From the NCBI RefSeq assembly GCF_001017175.1, contig NZ_LCYG01000028.1:1-64000 (forward strand): a DNA stretch of 64,000 nt, in the 5' to 3' direction. Source of the DNA: Microvirga vignae. GTDB taxonomy: Bacteria; Pseudomonadota; Alphaproteobacteria; Rhizobiales; Beijerinckiaceae. A program made the position numbers and the translations under genes. The notes under the pieces were generated by a model. The model was not told where the DNA came from. It saw only the letters and a list, made by a program, of their open reading frames with translations, and made no database searches. The first letter of the stretch is position 1. Each line of letters opens with the position of its first letter. Positions 8,803-17,655 of the stretch are shown piece by piece.

Positions 8803-9522
8803 TCAAGCCGCGCGCGAGAGGCGCTCGTCGATCTGGCGCGACAGGATGGCGGAGAATTCGTCCGCAAAGCCCTCCAACCGCGACTGCAGCTTGGCGACTT
8901 CCGACTGGAGCTTGTTGTAGGCAAGCACCGCCGGAATGGCTGCGAAGAGGCCGATAGCGGTGGCGAACAGCGCCTCCGCGATACCGGGAGCCACGACCGC
9001 AAGGCTCGTGTTCTTCGAGGCCGCAATCGAGGTGAACGAATTCATGATGCCCACCACCGTGCCGAAGAGGCCGATATAGGGACCGGCCGAGCCGATGGAG
9101 GCCAGGATCATGAGGCGGGAATCGAGACGCTCCACCTCGCGCTGAATCGTGACGTCGAGAACCTTGTCGATGCGCTGCGACAGGCTCTGGAACGAGCGCG
9201 CCGAGCCCTCGAAGGAGCGCTTCCATTCGCGCATGGCGGCGACGAACACGGCCGCAAGGCCCGTGGCCGGGCGGCTCTGGAGCGAGCGGAACAGTTCCTC
9301 CAGCGACTGGCCGGACCAGAACACGTCCTCGAAACGGTCCATCGCGCGTTTGGTGCGGGCATAGAGCAGCGTCTTGTCGATGATGATGGCCCAGCACCAT
9401 ACGGAAGCGGCCAGAAGCCCGATCATCACAAGCTTGACGACGAAATGCGCCTGCCAGAACAGGCTAAAAAAGGACAGGTCGTGCGCCACAGGAGCGGCCT
9501 GGGCCACATCAGCCGGATTCAT
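8803..9522 (-). CDS. tolQ: Tol-Pal system proton-channel protein TolQ
   Basis: Multi-helix stator subunit that forms the proton channel with TolR. The 239-aa form starts MNPADVAQ at 9522. A longer reading from 9573 adds residues (MGLGTSSKVARR) that do not look family-like. Three membrane helices are visible: 'FFSLFWQAHFVVKLVMIGLLAASVWCW', 'ILASIGSAGPYIGLFGTVVGIMNSF' and 'ATAIGLFAAIPAVLAYNKL'. The 'GPYIGLFGTVVGI' segment is typical of MotA/TolQ/ExbB. It is the first gene of tolQRAB; ybgC is 649 bp upstream, behind a repeat-rich spacer. Confidence 0.95.
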   Translation of the reverse strand: MNPADVAQAAPVAHDLSFFSLFWQAHFVVKLVMIGLLAASVWCWAIIIDKTLLYARTKRAMDRFEDVFWSGQSLEELFRSLQSRPATGLAAVFVAAMREWKRSFEGSARSFQSLSQRIDKVLDVTIQREVERLDSRLMILASIGSAGPYIGLFGTVVGIMNSFTSIAASKNTSLAVVAPGIAEALFATAIGLFAAIPAVLAYNKLQSEVAKLQSRLEGFADEFSAILSRQIDERLSRAA

Positions 9523-10171
9523 AAGTCTCGTCCTCGCTCTTCGAGCAACCTTGGAGGAAGTCCCAAGGCCCACCGCTTTCAGGTCTAGGAAAATCTTGTT
9601 TGCTTACCCTGCTCGTTCGCCCGCGAATCTGTCGAAAATAAGGGCGCGGACTCCCGGGGAGCCAATGACTTTCAGACTGTGTTCTTTTAGGCACTGAGTA
9701 AGGTTAAGGCTTGGTTTAAGCAGGGCCAAAGAGCTTTGAAATCAGCCTTATGGCCCGGCAAAGTCCGGGCTGCCATGCGCCGGAAGCAGAGCGGGGCGAC
9801 ATGCCTCTGCGGCATGTCCGCAACCAAGAAGCCCTTGGTTGGAATGCATGCCGAAAGCGGACTCTCGCCCCCTCCCAACAAGGAAAAGAGCTGGGCCCGG
9901 CCCTGACAACGATCCCGGGTCGCCGCTGCGCTCCGCCCGGAATGGGCCTCGCCCTCGCCGTCATCCCCGTCACCCCGCCTTCACCTCGTCATCCCGGGCT
10001 TGGCCCGGGGATCCACGTCTTCTTCGCGCGGTGTTCCCCAAGACGTGGATGGCCGGCGCAAGGCCGGCCATGACGCAAAAAACGAGCGCGGCCACGACGA
10101 GGATAGCGGCTGCGAGCCCTGAAACCCGTGAGACGCAACCCGAGCCTCTCCCTCAGGGAGAGGGGATGTGC
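9523..10171. other. 649-bp intergenic region between ybgC and tolQ, no credible gene
   Basis: This spacer separates ybgC from tolQ, which are adjacent in many genomes. It holds a near-miss CtrA motif (TTAA-N7-TTTA, 9704-9718), several short hairpins (for example 'gacatgcctctgcggcatgtc') and the family A repeat at 9988-10075. ORFs crossing it have repeat-derived sequence and no ribosome-binding site. The tolQ promoter must lie here. Confidence 0.7.
9988..10075. repeat. Dispersed palindromic repeat, family A
   Basis: Two GC palindromes ('cccgggcttggcccggg' and 'ggccggcgcaaggccggcc') flank an inverted pair 'ccacgtctt...aagacgtgg'. This is the most complete copy in the window and gives the family architecture. 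Confidence 0.8.
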
Positions 10172-10627
10172 TTAGATCTCCTGGCCCGCTGAAAGCGCCG
10201 CTCGGAGATTGTCGGGAATGCGCACTGCCCGGCCGTCGCGGACGGCCGCCACCATCACGTCGGCGCGAACCAGAACGTCATCGCCCCGGCGCACCTCCTG
10301 CTGCAGGGTCATCGAGGCCCCACGGATTTCCCTCGAGCGTGTCACGACGGTGAGCACGTCATCCATGACGGCAGCGCCGAGAAAATCGATATTCATCTTG
10401 CGGACCACGAAGGCGAGCCCACCCATCTCCGCATGCAGATCAGACTGCGCCACTTCCACCGCGCGCAGGATCTCGGTGCGGCCGCGCTCCAGGAAGCGCA
10501 AATAGCTCGCGTGATAGACGCGGGCGGAAAAATCCGTGTCCTCGTAATAGACGCGCACCGGCAGGATATGCGCGCCATCCTGCATGAGGCCGGAGAGATG
10601 GGGCCAGGGACAGCCTGCCTCACTCAT
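10172..10627 (-). CDS. ybgC: Tol-Pal-associated acyl-CoA thioesterase YbgC
   Basis: Hotdog-fold thioesterase hydrolysing acyl-CoA, linked to the Tol-Pal system by gene order. The 151-aa protein has the 4HBT signature '[29 protein letters not shown]', with the catalytic Asp in EDTD, then '[24 protein letters not shown]'. I chose the ATG at 10627, which overlaps the ruvB stop by 8 bp and has GGAG about 7 nt upstream. The longer reading from 10789 runs entirely through ruvB. The overlap implies coupled translation with ruvB. Confidence 0.92.
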   Translation of the reverse strand: MSEAGCPWPHLSGLMQDGAHILPVRVYYEDTDFSARVYHASYLRFLERGRTEILRAVEVAQSDLHAEMGGLAFVVRKMNIDFLGAAVMDDVLTVVTRSREIRGASMTLQQEVRRGDDVLVRADVMVAAVRDGRAVRIPDNLRAALSAGQEI

Positions 10628-11666
10628 CCTCGTCTCCATTGAACAGACCGAACTGTGCGGTGGTCTCGCGCGTCGGCTCCGGAATCCCGAGATGCTTGAA
10701 GGCGTGCGGCGTGAGGATGCGTCCGCGTGGCGTGCGCTGCACGAAGCCCTTCTGGATGAGATAGGGTTCGATGATGTCCTCGATGGCATCGCGCGGCTCG
10801 GAAAGCGCTGCCGCGATCGTCTCGATGCCCACCGGACCGCCGCCGAAGGAATTGGCGATCATGGTGAGGTATTTGCGGTCCATCAGATCGAGGCCGATGG
10901 GGTCCACGTCGAGCAGGCGCAGTGACCGATCCGCCAGATCGCGGGACACGATCTGGACTCCCTCGACGATGGCGAAATCGCGCACGCGACGAAGCAGGCG
11001 CCCTGCAATGCGCGGCGTACCGCGCGCACGGCGGGCGATCTCGTTGGCGCCCTCGTCGCTCATGCCGAGGCCCAGCACGCGCGCGCCGCGGCGCACGATA
11101 AGCTCCAGCTCCTCGATGGTGTAGAACTCGAGGCGGATCGGGATGCCGAAGCGGTCGCGCAACGGCGTCGTCAGCAGACCTGCGCGGGTGGTTGCGCCGA
11201 CGAGCGTGAATTTCGGCAGCTCGATCTTCACCGAGCGCGCAGCGGGGCCTTCGCCGATGATCAGGTCGAGCTGGTAATCCTCCATGGCCGGATAGAGGAT
11301 TTCCTCCACCGCCGGATTGAGGCGATGGATCTCGTCGATGAAGAGCACGTCACGCTCTTCGAGGTTTGTGAGCTGAGCCGCGAGATCGCCCGCCTTCGCG
11401 ATGACGGGGCCCGAGGTCGAGCGGAAGTTCACGCCGAGTTCGCGGGCCACGATCTGCGCGAGCGTCGTCTTGCCCAAGCCCGGAGGACCGACGAAGAGCA
11501 CGTGGTCGAGCGCATCGCCTCGGGCTTTGGCGGCATTGATGAAGACCTGGAGGTTGGCGCGTGCGGCGGCCTGGCCCGTGAAGTCGGAAAGCGACAGCGG
11601 CCGGATCGACGCATCGACATCGTCCTCGCGTTTTTCGGGGCTGAGCAGGCGGCGTGAATCGGTCAA
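10620..11666 (-). CDS. ruvB: Holliday junction branch migration helicase RuvB
   Basis: AAA+ hexameric motor that drives branch migration with RuvA at Holliday junctions. The 348-aa protein has Walker [10 protein letters not shown] (residues 60-68), Walker B '[10 protein letters not shown]', sensor region '[20 protein letters not shown]' and a C-terminal winged-helix domain ('[18 protein letters not shown]'). The start is TTG (TTG ACC GAT TCA). Order is ruvC-ruvA-ruvB-ybgC on the minus strand. Confidence 0.97.
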   Translation of the reverse strand: MTDSRRLLSPEKREDDVDASIRPLSLSDFTGQAAARANLQVFINAAKARGDALDHVLFVGPPGLGKTTLAQIVARELGVNFRSTSGPVIAKAGDLAAQLTNLEERDVLFIDEIHRLNPAVEEILYPAMEDYQLDLIIGEGPAARSVKIELPKFTLVGATTRAGLLTTPLRDRFGIPIRLEFYTIEELELIVRRGARVLGLGMSDEGANEIARRARGTPRIAGRLLRRVRDFAIVEGVQIVSRDLADRSLRLLDVDPIGLDLMDRKYLTMIANSFGGGPVGIETIAAALSEPRDAIEDIIEPYLIQKGFVQRTPRGRILTPHAFKHLGIPEPTRETTAQFGLFNGDEDE

Positions 11667-11728
11667 AGAGGCTTACCTTCCAAAGGCTTCATATAGGCGG
11701 CGAGACACTAATACGCTATTCTTAACGA

Positions 11729-11743
11729 GATCAAAACGGGAAC
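11729..11743. promoter_or_regulatory. Possible LexA (SOS) box upstream of ruvB
   Basis: GATC-N7-GAAC differs by one base from the alphaproteobacterial SOS box GAAC-N7-GAAC. It lies 63 bp upstream of the ruvB start in the ruvA-ruvB spacer. One mismatch in an eight-base motif is weak support. Confidence 0.3.
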
Positions 11744-11775
11744 GTCGATTGGCTGCAGGCCAAGCCCTCTCGGGC

Positions 11776-12393
11776 TTACCGCGCAAGCTCCCTCAAACCC
11801 AGCCTGATCAGCGTCTTCGCCTCGGCCTCGTCTCCCGCCTGCTTCATGGCGGCGGCCACCGCAGCGGAGGCCTGGACCTGCGGATAGCCGAGATTGACGA
11901 GGGCCGAGATGGCATCTGCCACCGGAGCAGGGGCGCTCTTGTCCTCCACCGCCCCCGAAAGACGAATGAGGGCCGGGTCGACGGCGCCGAAGGCCGGAGC
12001 CTTGTCCTTGAGTTCGGAGACGATGCGTTGAGCGAGCTTAGGGCCGACGCCGGGGCCTCGCGCCACCGACGCCTTGTCGCCGGTGGCAATCGCCGTGGCG
12101 AGGCTGCCGGGATCGAGCACCGAGAGGATGCCGAGCGCCACCTTGGAGCCCACGCCCTGCACGGATTGCAGCAGGCGGAACCACTCGCGCTCCGAATCCG
12201 AGCGGAAGCCGAACAGGCGGATCATGTCCTCGCGGACATGGGTTTCGATGGCGAGCGATGCCGCCTCGCCGACGGGCGGCAGGTTCTGGAGCGTGCGGGA
12301 GGAGCAATGGACCACATAGCCGACCCCGTGGACGTCGATGATGACGAAATCCTCGCCGTAGGAATCCACCACGCCTTTGAGTTTGCCGATCAC
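11776..12393 (-). CDS. ruvA: Holliday junction DNA-binding protein RuvA
   Basis: Tetrameric protein that clamps the Holliday junction and loads RuvB. The 205-aa protein starts at GTG with an AGGAG site upstream. It shows the OB-fold N-terminus '[29 protein letters not shown]', the helix-hairpin-helix segments '[17 protein letters not shown]' and '[22 protein letters not shown]', and the C-terminal RuvB-binding domain ('[24 protein letters not shown]'). Confidence 0.96.
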   Translation of the reverse strand: MIGKLKGVVDSYGEDFVIIDVHGVGYVVHCSSRTLQNLPPVGEAASLAIETHVREDMIRLFGFRSDSEREWFRLLQSVQGVGSKVALGILSVLDPGSLATAIATGDKASVARGPGVGPKLAQRIVSELKDKAPAFGAVDPALIRLSGAVEDKSAPAPVADAISALVNLGYPQVQASAAVAAAMKQAGDEAEAKTLIRLGLRELAR

Positions 12394-12412
12394 CCGCGTC
12401 TCCTGTTCTTCT

Positions 12413-12511
12413 TGTCATTCCTGGCCGGAGCGCAGCGGAGGGGAAGGGAATCCACTCACGTGCTCCGCCATGGATCCCCTTCCCGGCCCTTCGGGCCGCC
12501 GGGGATGACAC
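12413..12511. repeat. Palindromic repeat between ruvC and ruvA
   Basis: A long inverted arrangement ('tgtcattcctggccgg...ggggaagg' against 'ccccttcccggcccttcggg...ggggatgaca'). It resembles family A in its outer arms (gtcat...atgac) but has a different core. Confidence 0.55.
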
Positions 12512-12529
12512 CGGCTGCTCTGTAACATC

Positions 12530-13033
12530 TTAAAGGCTGGCCGCCAAAGCGCGCGCCTTGCGGTGATGGGCATGGGCGATGGCGATGGCGAGCGCGTCGG
12601 CCGCGTCGGCCTTCTTGAAGTCGGCCTTGGGCAGCAGGATCTTGACCATGGCCTGCACCTGATCCTTCTCGGCGTGTCCCACGCCCACCACGGTCTTCTT
12701 CACCTGGTTGGCGCCGTATTCCGCCACGGGCAGGTTGTGGAGCGCGGGCACCAGGAGCGACATGGCACGGGCCTGGCCGAGCTTGAGGGTCGCCTGCGCG
12801 TCCTTGTTGACGAAGGTTTCCTCGACCGCGACCTCGTCGGGCGTCCAGGCGCGGATGACTTCGGTCAGGCGGTCATGGAGTTGCTTGAGGCGCAGCGCGA
12901 GGTCGAGATCGCCATCGGAGGTCACGACCCCGCAAGCCACATAGGAGAGCTTCGTCCCCTCGACGGTGATGATGCCCCAGCCCGTGTTGCGCAGGCCGGG
13001 GTCAAGGCCGAGGATGCGGACGCGTTCAGTCAC
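12530..13033 (-). CDS. ruvC: Holliday junction resolvase RuvC
   Basis: Dimeric endonuclease that cuts Holliday junctions held by RuvAB. The 167-aa protein shows '[17 protein letters not shown]' with the first catalytic Asp, '[23 protein letters not shown]' with the central Glu, and '[14 protein letters not shown]' with the C-terminal catalytic Asp residues. The start is GTG with GGAGAA upstream. It heads the ruvCAB group; a repeat separates it from ruvA. Confidence 0.96.
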   Translation of the reverse strand: MTERVRILGLDPGLRNTGWGIITVEGTKLSYVACGVVTSDGDLDLALRLKQLHDRLTEVIRAWTPDEVAVEETFVNKDAQATLKLGQARAMSLLVPALHNLPVAEYGANQVKKTVVGVGHAEKDQVQAMVKILLPKADFKKADAADALAIAIAHAHHRKARALAASL

Positions 13034-13046
13034 TTCTGTTCTCCGC

Positions 13047-13134
13047 CGTCATGGCCGCACTTGGTTTACGGCCATCCACGCCTTTTGCGTGGTTAGAAGA
13101 CGTGGATGCCCGGGACAAGCCCGGGCATCCCGTC
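13047..13134. repeat. Dispersed palindromic repeat, family A
   Basis: Begins 'cgtcatggccgcacttggtt' and carries 'ccacgcctt...gacgtgg' plus 'gcccgggacaagcccgggc'. Its first ~45 bp are nearly identical to the copy at 42457. Confidence 0.8.
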
Positions 13135-13144
13135 CAATGGCAAA

Positions 13145-13891
13145 TTAGCCCGCCATCTTCTGCATGAGAGCGTCGGAGAGCTCGAAATTGCCGTAGACGT
13201 TCTGGACGTCGTCGTGCTCTTCCAGCGACTCCATGAGCTTCATGAGCTTCTCGCCGGTCTCGTCGTCGACGGAAACCGGGGTCTGCGGCTTCCAGACGAG
13301 CTTGGAGGCCTTCGGCTCGCCGAATTTGTCCTCGAGCGCCTTGGTCACCTCGTTGAGCGAGCCCTGGTCGCAATAGATCTCGTGGCCATCTTCGGTGGAG
13401 ACCACATCATCGGCGCCAGCCTCGATGGCGGCTTCCAGCATCGTGTCGGCATCGGCTGCCTCGGGGCCGAACTCCACGAGGCCGACCCGGTCGAACATGA
13501 AGGACACTGCTCCGGTCTCGGCGAGATTGCCGCCGCTCTTCGTGAAGTAGGAGCGGATGTCGGAGGCCGTGCGGTTGCGGTTGTCGGTCATCGCCTCGAC
13601 GATGATCGCAGCGCCGCCGGGGCCGTAGCCCTCATAGCGGATTTCCTCGTAGTTCTCGGTATCATTGCCCGCCGCCTTGTTGATGGCGCGCTGGATGTTG
13701 TCCTTGGGCATGTTCTCGGCGCGGGCGGCGAGGATCGCGGCGCGCAGGCGCGGGTTCATGTTGGGGTCGGGCGTACCCATCTTGGCCGCCACGGTGATTT
13801 CGCGGGCGAGCTTGGAGAAGAGCTTGGAGCGCATCGCATCCTGGCGCCCCTTGCGATGCATGATGTTCTTAAACTGCGAATGTCCGGCCAT
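13145..13891 (-). CDS. YebC/PmpR-family protein (transcriptional or translational regulator)
   Basis: A 248-aa member of the YebC family. The N-terminus '[39 protein letters not shown]' and the acidic '[37 protein letters not shown]' block are full-length matches to the pattern. Family members bind DNA as regulators in some bacteria, and more recent work links others to translation, so I leave the role open. GGAGG precedes the ATG. It lies upstream of ruvC on the same strand, the common yebC-ruvC order. Confidence 0.94.
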   Translation of the reverse strand: MAGHSQFKNIMHRKGRQDAMRSKLFSKLAREITVAAKMGTPDPNMNPRLRAAILAARAENMPKDNIQRAINKAAGNDTENYEEIRYEGYGPGGAAIIVEAMTDNRNRTASDIRSYFTKSGGNLAETGAVSFMFDRVGLVEFGPEAADADTMLEAAIEAGADDVVSTEDGHEIYCDQGSLNEVTKALEDKFGEPKASKLVWKPQTPVSVDDETGEKLMKLMESLEEHDDVQNVYGNFELSDALMQKMAG

Positions 13892-14021
13892 CGGGGCCTC
13901 CGAGATGCGGCCGAGAGCTGCCCGTACGGGCGCTCGTCAGGCTCGCGGATGTTGACGATTGCAGGCTTATAAGGCGGCGAGGGGCCTGAGGCCAAGCCCC
14001 CCGCGCATAATGCTTCAAAAC

Positions 14022-14714
14022 TTAAAAGCCGAGCCAGTACGGGACATTGGCAATCGCCGCCATGACGAGCTGGTAGGAAGCCCCCAGCACCGTCACCGTA
14101 TAGGCAAGCCCCGCGATTCCGATGAGATAGCCCGCGATCAAGAGATAGCCGTCCTCCTCCATCACCGCGATCGAGGCGATGACGAGAGCGATGGAGGGCG
14201 GAAAGTTGGTGCCCGGGAAGGGAATGAGGACGGAGAGTGCCACCAGAACGGCGAAAAGCCCCACCACTCGGTCGCCGAGGGGGCCGAACAGGCCGGTCAA
14301 TCTCGGCCGGCAGAAGCTTTCGAGCTTCTGGAGCTTCGGCTCGGCAATGTCGATCAGGCGCTTGAACTTCGAAACCGACACCGTCTGCCGCATGATGAAG
14401 CCCGGCAGCCAGGGGCGTTTGTGGCCCAGCATCATCTGGATGCCAAAGATCAGGACCGGAGTGCCGACGATGCCCGCGATGCCGGGCACGTTCGGCACGC
14501 AATTGGGCAGGGAGAACAGGATCAGCACGAAACCGAAGGCGCGCTCGCCGAAAGCCTCGATGATCTCGCCAATGGAGATCACTTCTCCCTTGGCGTCGTC
14601 GATCACGGATCGCAGCATGGCGGAGGCGCTATCATGCTGATGCGCCTGATGAAACTCGCTATCCTCGCGGTAAGGGCGTCGTCTGGCGCTGGTCGATTCT
14701 GTCTTGGCGTCCAC
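14022..14714 (-). CDS. Exopolysaccharide synthesis protein ExoD family
   Basis: A 230-aa integral membrane protein of the ExoD family, linked in rhizobia to exopolysaccharide production and alkali tolerance; its molecular activity is unknown. Family features are the 'GEVISIGEIIEAFGERAFGFVLILFSLPNCVPN' block, 'GTPVLIFGIQMMLGHKRPWLPGFI' and the C-terminal helices 'GTNFPPSIALVIASIAVMEEDGYLLIAGYLIGI'. The start is GTG with GGAGG 6 nt upstream, which excludes later starts. Confidence 0.88.
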   Translation of the reverse strand: MDAKTESTSARRRPYREDSEFHQAHQHDSASAMLRSVIDDAKGEVISIGEIIEAFGERAFGFVLILFSLPNCVPNVPGIAGIVGTPVLIFGIQMMLGHKRPWLPGFIMRQTVSVSKFKRLIDIAEPKLQKLESFCRPRLTGLFGPLGDRVVGLFAVLVALSVLIPFPGTNFPPSIALVIASIAVMEEDGYLLIAGYLIGIAGLAYTVTVLGASYQLVMAAIANVPYWLGF

Positions 14715-14786
14715 CGGTTCCTCCGTGGCGCAAAGATGGGGATGTTTTTTCAGGAGGCCAAGGCTCGGCGTCAGAAAGGCGGCTCC

Positions 14787-15608
14787 CTAATCCCAGAAAC
14801 GGGGCCAGGTTTCTTCCAGGTTCGGCCCGAGCCGGACCGCCGCCACGCGGAGGGCCAGGCCGGTCCGGTCGTCGGTTTCCACAGCGATGCCGGAGAGCGT
14901 GCCCTCGCCGAGGCCGGGTTCGAGACGGGTGCCGGGGGTCTTCTGGATGAAGCGGCGGATCGCCTCCTCCTTCTGCATCCCGAGCACGCTGTCGTAATCG
15001 CCGCACATGCCCGCATCCGACATATAGGCCGTGCCGCCGGGCAGCACCCGGTGATCGGCGGTGGGCACATGGGTATGAGTGCCGACGACGAGGCTCGCCC
15101 GCCCGTCGAGGTAATAGCCCATGGCCTCCTTCTCGCTGGTCGCCTCGGCATGGATATCGACAATGATCGCATCCGCCACCTGCCCCAGCGGACAATCCTC
15201 AAGGGCCTGATCGACGGCCACGAAGGGATCGTCGAGCGGATCCATGTAGAGGCGGCCCATCACCTGCACCACCAGAACCCGATGGCCTGAGCGGGTGTCG
15301 ATGAGGTTCGCTCCCCGTCCCGGCGTGCCGAGCGGGTAGTTCATGGGGCGAAGGAGCTTCGGCTGACGCTCGATGAAGACGAGGGTCTCGCGCTGGTCCC
15401 AGGAGTGGTTGCCGAGCGTGATCGCATCGGCGCCTGCGTTCAGGATCTCGTCGCAGATCGTCTCGGTGATGCCGAAGCCTCCGGCCGAGTTCTCGCCGTT
15501 GATCACCACGCAATCGAGGCTCCAGCGTTCGCGAAGGCCCGGCAGCCGCTCGATGACGGCATTGCGGCCGGCGCGCCCGACGATGTCGCCGAGGAAGAGA
15601 AGACGCAT
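14787..15608 (-). CDS. YmdB-family metallophosphoesterase
   Basis: A 273-aa calcineurin-like phosphoesterase of the YmdB group, whose characterised members hydrolyse 2',3'-cyclic nucleotides. Metal-binding motifs are 'LFLGDIVGRAGR' (Asp), 'VINGENSAGG' (Asn/Glu), 'ITLGNHSWDQ' (Asn-His) and 'VVGTHTHVPTADHRVLPGG' (His). It lies 9 bp downstream of fau on the same strand, a frequent pairing in alphaproteobacteria. Confidence 0.9.
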   Translation of the reverse strand: MRLLFLGDIVGRAGRNAVIERLPGLRERWSLDCVVINGENSAGGFGITETICDEILNAGADAITLGNHSWDQRETLVFIERQPKLLRPMNYPLGTPGRGANLIDTRSGHRVLVVQVMGRLYMDPLDDPFVAVDQALEDCPLGQVADAIIVDIHAEATSEKEAMGYYLDGRASLVVGTHTHVPTADHRVLPGGTAYMSDAGMCGDYDSVLGMQKEEAIRRFIQKTPGTRLEPGLGEGTLSGIAVETDDRTGLALRVAAVRLGPNLEETWPRFWD

Positions 15609-15617
15609 GGTGGTCCC

Positions 15618-16202
15618 TTAAACAGGCTTGGTCCGAATAAGCTCGGTTTCCGTGATGATAACGTCGAGCAGGCGGTCGTGGTCCTCGACCGGAACCTGCT
15701 CGATCTCCTGAACCGCATAAGCCAAGCCAATGGTCAAGATAGGATGCTGCGATTCGAGCGCCGTGATGGCGCGGTCGAAGTGCCCCTTGCCGTAGCCGAT
15801 GCGCCCTCCCCTGCGGTCGAAGGCGACGAGGGGGACGATGAGGCATTTCGGGAAAACCTCCGGCGCATCGGGTCCGGGCTCCCGCACGCCGAAACCGCCT
15901 TTGATGAGTGCGTCGCCGGGCTGCCAGAGGCGCCAGCTCAAATGGGGATGGAGGATCTGGGAGAGCGCGACATCTTGCCCGCGCTCCAGGAGCGCTTCCA
16001 TGAGCGGGCGCGGATCGACCTCGCTGCGGATGGGCCAATAGCCCCCTACCGGGGTCACGTTCTGAAGATCGGAAAGGCCGAGGGCTTGCTCGGCAATCGC
16101 CTGAGCCGCCGCCTCGCGAAAAACCTTGTCGAGCCCGTCACGGCGGGCAAGCGCCTCGGTGCGAAGCTGTTCTTTCAAGGCGGGAGGAGGACAAGAATGC
16201 AT
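15618..16202 (-). CDS. fau: 5-formyltetrahydrofolate cyclo-ligase
   Basis: Converts 5-formyl-THF to 5,10-methenyl-THF with ATP, recycling inhibitory folate. The ~194-aa protein has the family block 'PLVAFDRRGGRIGYGKGHFDRAI' near the C-terminus and 'VGGYWPIRSEVDPRPLMEALLERG' in the middle. The ATG at 16202 is used here; a GTG at 16217 would add five residues, and neither has a convincing ribosome-binding site. Location next to 6S RNA and zapA is the classical ssrS-fau arrangement. Confidence 0.92.
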   Translation of the reverse strand: MHSCPPPALKEQLRTEALARRDGLDKVFREAAAQAIAEQALGLSDLQNVTPVGGYWPIRSEVDPRPLMEALLERGQDVALSQILHPHLSWRLWQPGDALIKGGFGVREPGPDAPEVFPKCLIVPLVAFDRRGGRIGYGKGHFDRAITALESQHPILTIGLAYAVQEIEQVPVEDHDRLLDVIITETELIRTKPV

Positions 16203-16239
16203 GAAGTGCGGAGCCACAAAAGCCGTCGGAGAAACGATC

Positions 16240-16388
16240 CCGGGAACCTACAAAGTAGGTGGGCGCCGTATGTCCCGGTCCACGGACCGGGTCAGGGACA
16301 GCTCCCTTCAGGATCGATAAGGCCCCGGGGAATATGAACTCCTAACGCGCCCCGCAGCCCCGCCTTCCCTATGTAGGGACTGGAGAGG
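16240..16388 (-). ncRNA. ssrS: 6S RNA
   Basis: Regulatory RNA that mimics an open promoter and sequesters the housekeeping RNA polymerase holoenzyme. On the minus strand there is a GC-rich 5' arm, the bubble-strand sequence 'GTTCATATTCCCCGGGGCC', the small hairpin GGGAGCTGTCCC (16295-16308), the perfect hairpin CCCGGTCCGTGGACCGGG (16274-16291) and the 3' arm 'GGCGCCCACCTACTTTGTAG'. It lies immediately upstream of fau with zapA nearby, as in other proteobacteria. Exact ends are estimated. Confidence 0.75.
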
Positions 16389-16546
16389 TCGGGGGGAAGG
16401 GGGAAAGTGAGCAGGTCTCCGAGATCTTCCGAGACTCGGCTGCGCGGCGTGCCTGATCCCTAGGGAAACTACGGATGGCCATGCTCGCAAGCCTGTCCCT
16501 ATACTGGGTCTCGTGGGGGATGAGCCATCCATCGACGGGAGGAAAC

Positions 16547-16831
16547 ATGGCCCATCTGAAACAGAACAATTACAAAGAACTGTACTGTAAGGACTGCAAC
16601 GGTTCCCCCAGCATCGACGCCATGATGCGGGAGGTGCTGCAACGGCTCGGCGATATCGACGTTGAGTACGAAATCCGGCTCGATCAGGTCGAGCACAGCT
16701 GCGCCGACCAGGAGCTGAAGAGCCACATCAAGAAGAAGATCACGGCCGCGCATTACGAGCGACGGGAGCCTTATGTGGAGCTTCTGACGACGCTGAGACA
16801 GCGCCAACATCGGCTGTCGTTCGCTCAATAA
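16547..16831 (+). CDS. Hypothetical protein with a CxxC motif
   Basis: A 94-aa soluble, charged protein that I do not recognise. It starts MAHLKQNNYKELYC, with GGGAGGAAAC just upstream of the ATG at 16547. An in-frame start at 16475 lacks such a site. CKDC (residues 14-17) could bind metal or be redox-active; a further Cys lies at 'VEHSCAD'. The rest is helical ('AMMREVLQRLGDIDVEYEIRLDQVE', 'RREPYVELLTTLRQRQHRL'). It is the only plus-strand gene in this stretch, inserted between 6S RNA and zapA. Confidence 0.65.
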   Translation: MAHLKQNNYKELYCKDCNGSPSIDAMMREVLQRLGDIDVEYEIRLDQVEHSCADQELKSHIKKKITAAHYERREPYVELLTTLRQRQHRLSFAQ

Positions 16832-16899
16832 GCGATAATCAAAAGTGTCATTCCGGAGCTGCGAAGCGGAACCCGGGATCGTTCAACGATAATAGCGCC

Positions 16900-17322
16900 T
16901 CATTCGGCGCATGATCCCGGATCGGCTAACGCCGTCCGGGATGGCTTCAGAGTCTCCCCCTGCCCCGTCGCATTCAGGCTGCGCGCCAGCTGCTCGATCC
17001 GCTCGGCGGCCTTGACGACTCCCTCCGCGAGCCTGGCTTCGATCATCAGTGTGCGCTCATCGCCTGACGAGCCGAAGGACTTCAGGCCGGCGAGCTCCGC
17101 CTCAAGCGCCACGAGGCGCCTCTTGGTCGCATCGAGCTCATCGGCCTGTGTCATGGCAGCCATGACGTGGAGGCGCAGGTCGCCGATCTCGCCGAAAGCC
17201 GCGCGCATTTCCGCGATCCTGGAATCATAGGCCGCCGCCAGCCGCTCCAGATGCGCCTCCTCACCCTCGGCGCAGGCAATGCGATAGGTATGGCCGGCGA
17301 TGGTGACCGTGACCTGGGCCAT
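16900..17322 (-). CDS. zapA: Cell division protein ZapA
   Basis: FtsZ-ring-associated protein that bundles FtsZ filaments. The sequence 'MAQVTVTIAGHTYRIACAEGEEAHLERLAAAYDSRIAEMR' is the ZapA N-terminal domain, followed by 'LRLHVMAAMTQADELDATKRRL' and a C-terminal coiled coil. I chose the ATG at 17322, since the TTG two codons earlier overlaps the upstream gene's stop. It follows the DUF4164 gene by 2 bp and is probably translationally coupled. Confidence 0.92.
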   Translation of the reverse strand: MAQVTVTIAGHTYRIACAEGEEAHLERLAAAYDSRIAEMRAAFGEIGDLRLHVMAAMTQADELDATKRRLVALEAELAGLKSFGSSGDERTLMIEARLAEGVVKAAERIEQLARSLNATGQGETLKPSRTALADPGSCAE

Positions 17323-17324
17323 GC

Positions 17325-17633
17325 TCAACCCTCTTCCAGCGCGAGCTGCCCGGACTCGAGCTGCCCGGCTTGGGCAAGCACGTTCTGCACGGCGAGGATG
17401 GCGAGCTGAACGCGCCGGCTCACGTCGTCGGTCGCCACCTCGAAGCGGTGAAGGCGGGTGAGCGCCCCATCCAGCTCCTCGGCGAGACGGGAGCGGTCGT
17501 CCTGCATGAGCTGCAACTCGGTCTCCAGGCTCCCCTTGCGCCGGTCGGCTTCTAAACGGCGGGACACCGAGGCTTCCAAAAGCCCCAGGGCCACATCAAG
17601 CCGTTTCATCGCATCGTCGAGAGGGGATGTCAT
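17325..17633 (-). CDS. DUF4164 family coiled-coil protein
   Basis: A 102-aa, almost wholly coiled-coil protein ('RLEADRRKGSLETELQLMQDDRSRLAEELDGALTRLHRFE'). The pattern and its position directly before zapA match DUF4164, a family of unknown function in Hyphomicrobiales. A clear GGAGG lies before the ATG. By position and structure it could play a ZapB-like role with ZapA, but that is inference only. Confidence 0.8.
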   Translation of the reverse strand: MTSPLDDAMKRLDVALGLLEASVSRRLEADRRKGSLETELQLMQDDRSRLAEELDGALTRLHRFEVATDDVSRRVQLAILAVQNVLAQAGQLESGQLALEEG

Positions 17634-17655
17634 TCTGCCTCCTGGAATCGGTTGA

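Noticed and set aside
9704..9718. CtrA box upstream of tolQ
   Set aside because: Spacing or sequence is off by one (TTAA-N7-TTTA, or TTAA-N8-TTAA); kept only as a remark.
9750..10073. 107-aa ORF in the ybgC-tolQ spacer
   Set aside because: Composed of family A repeat sequence, no ribosome-binding site.
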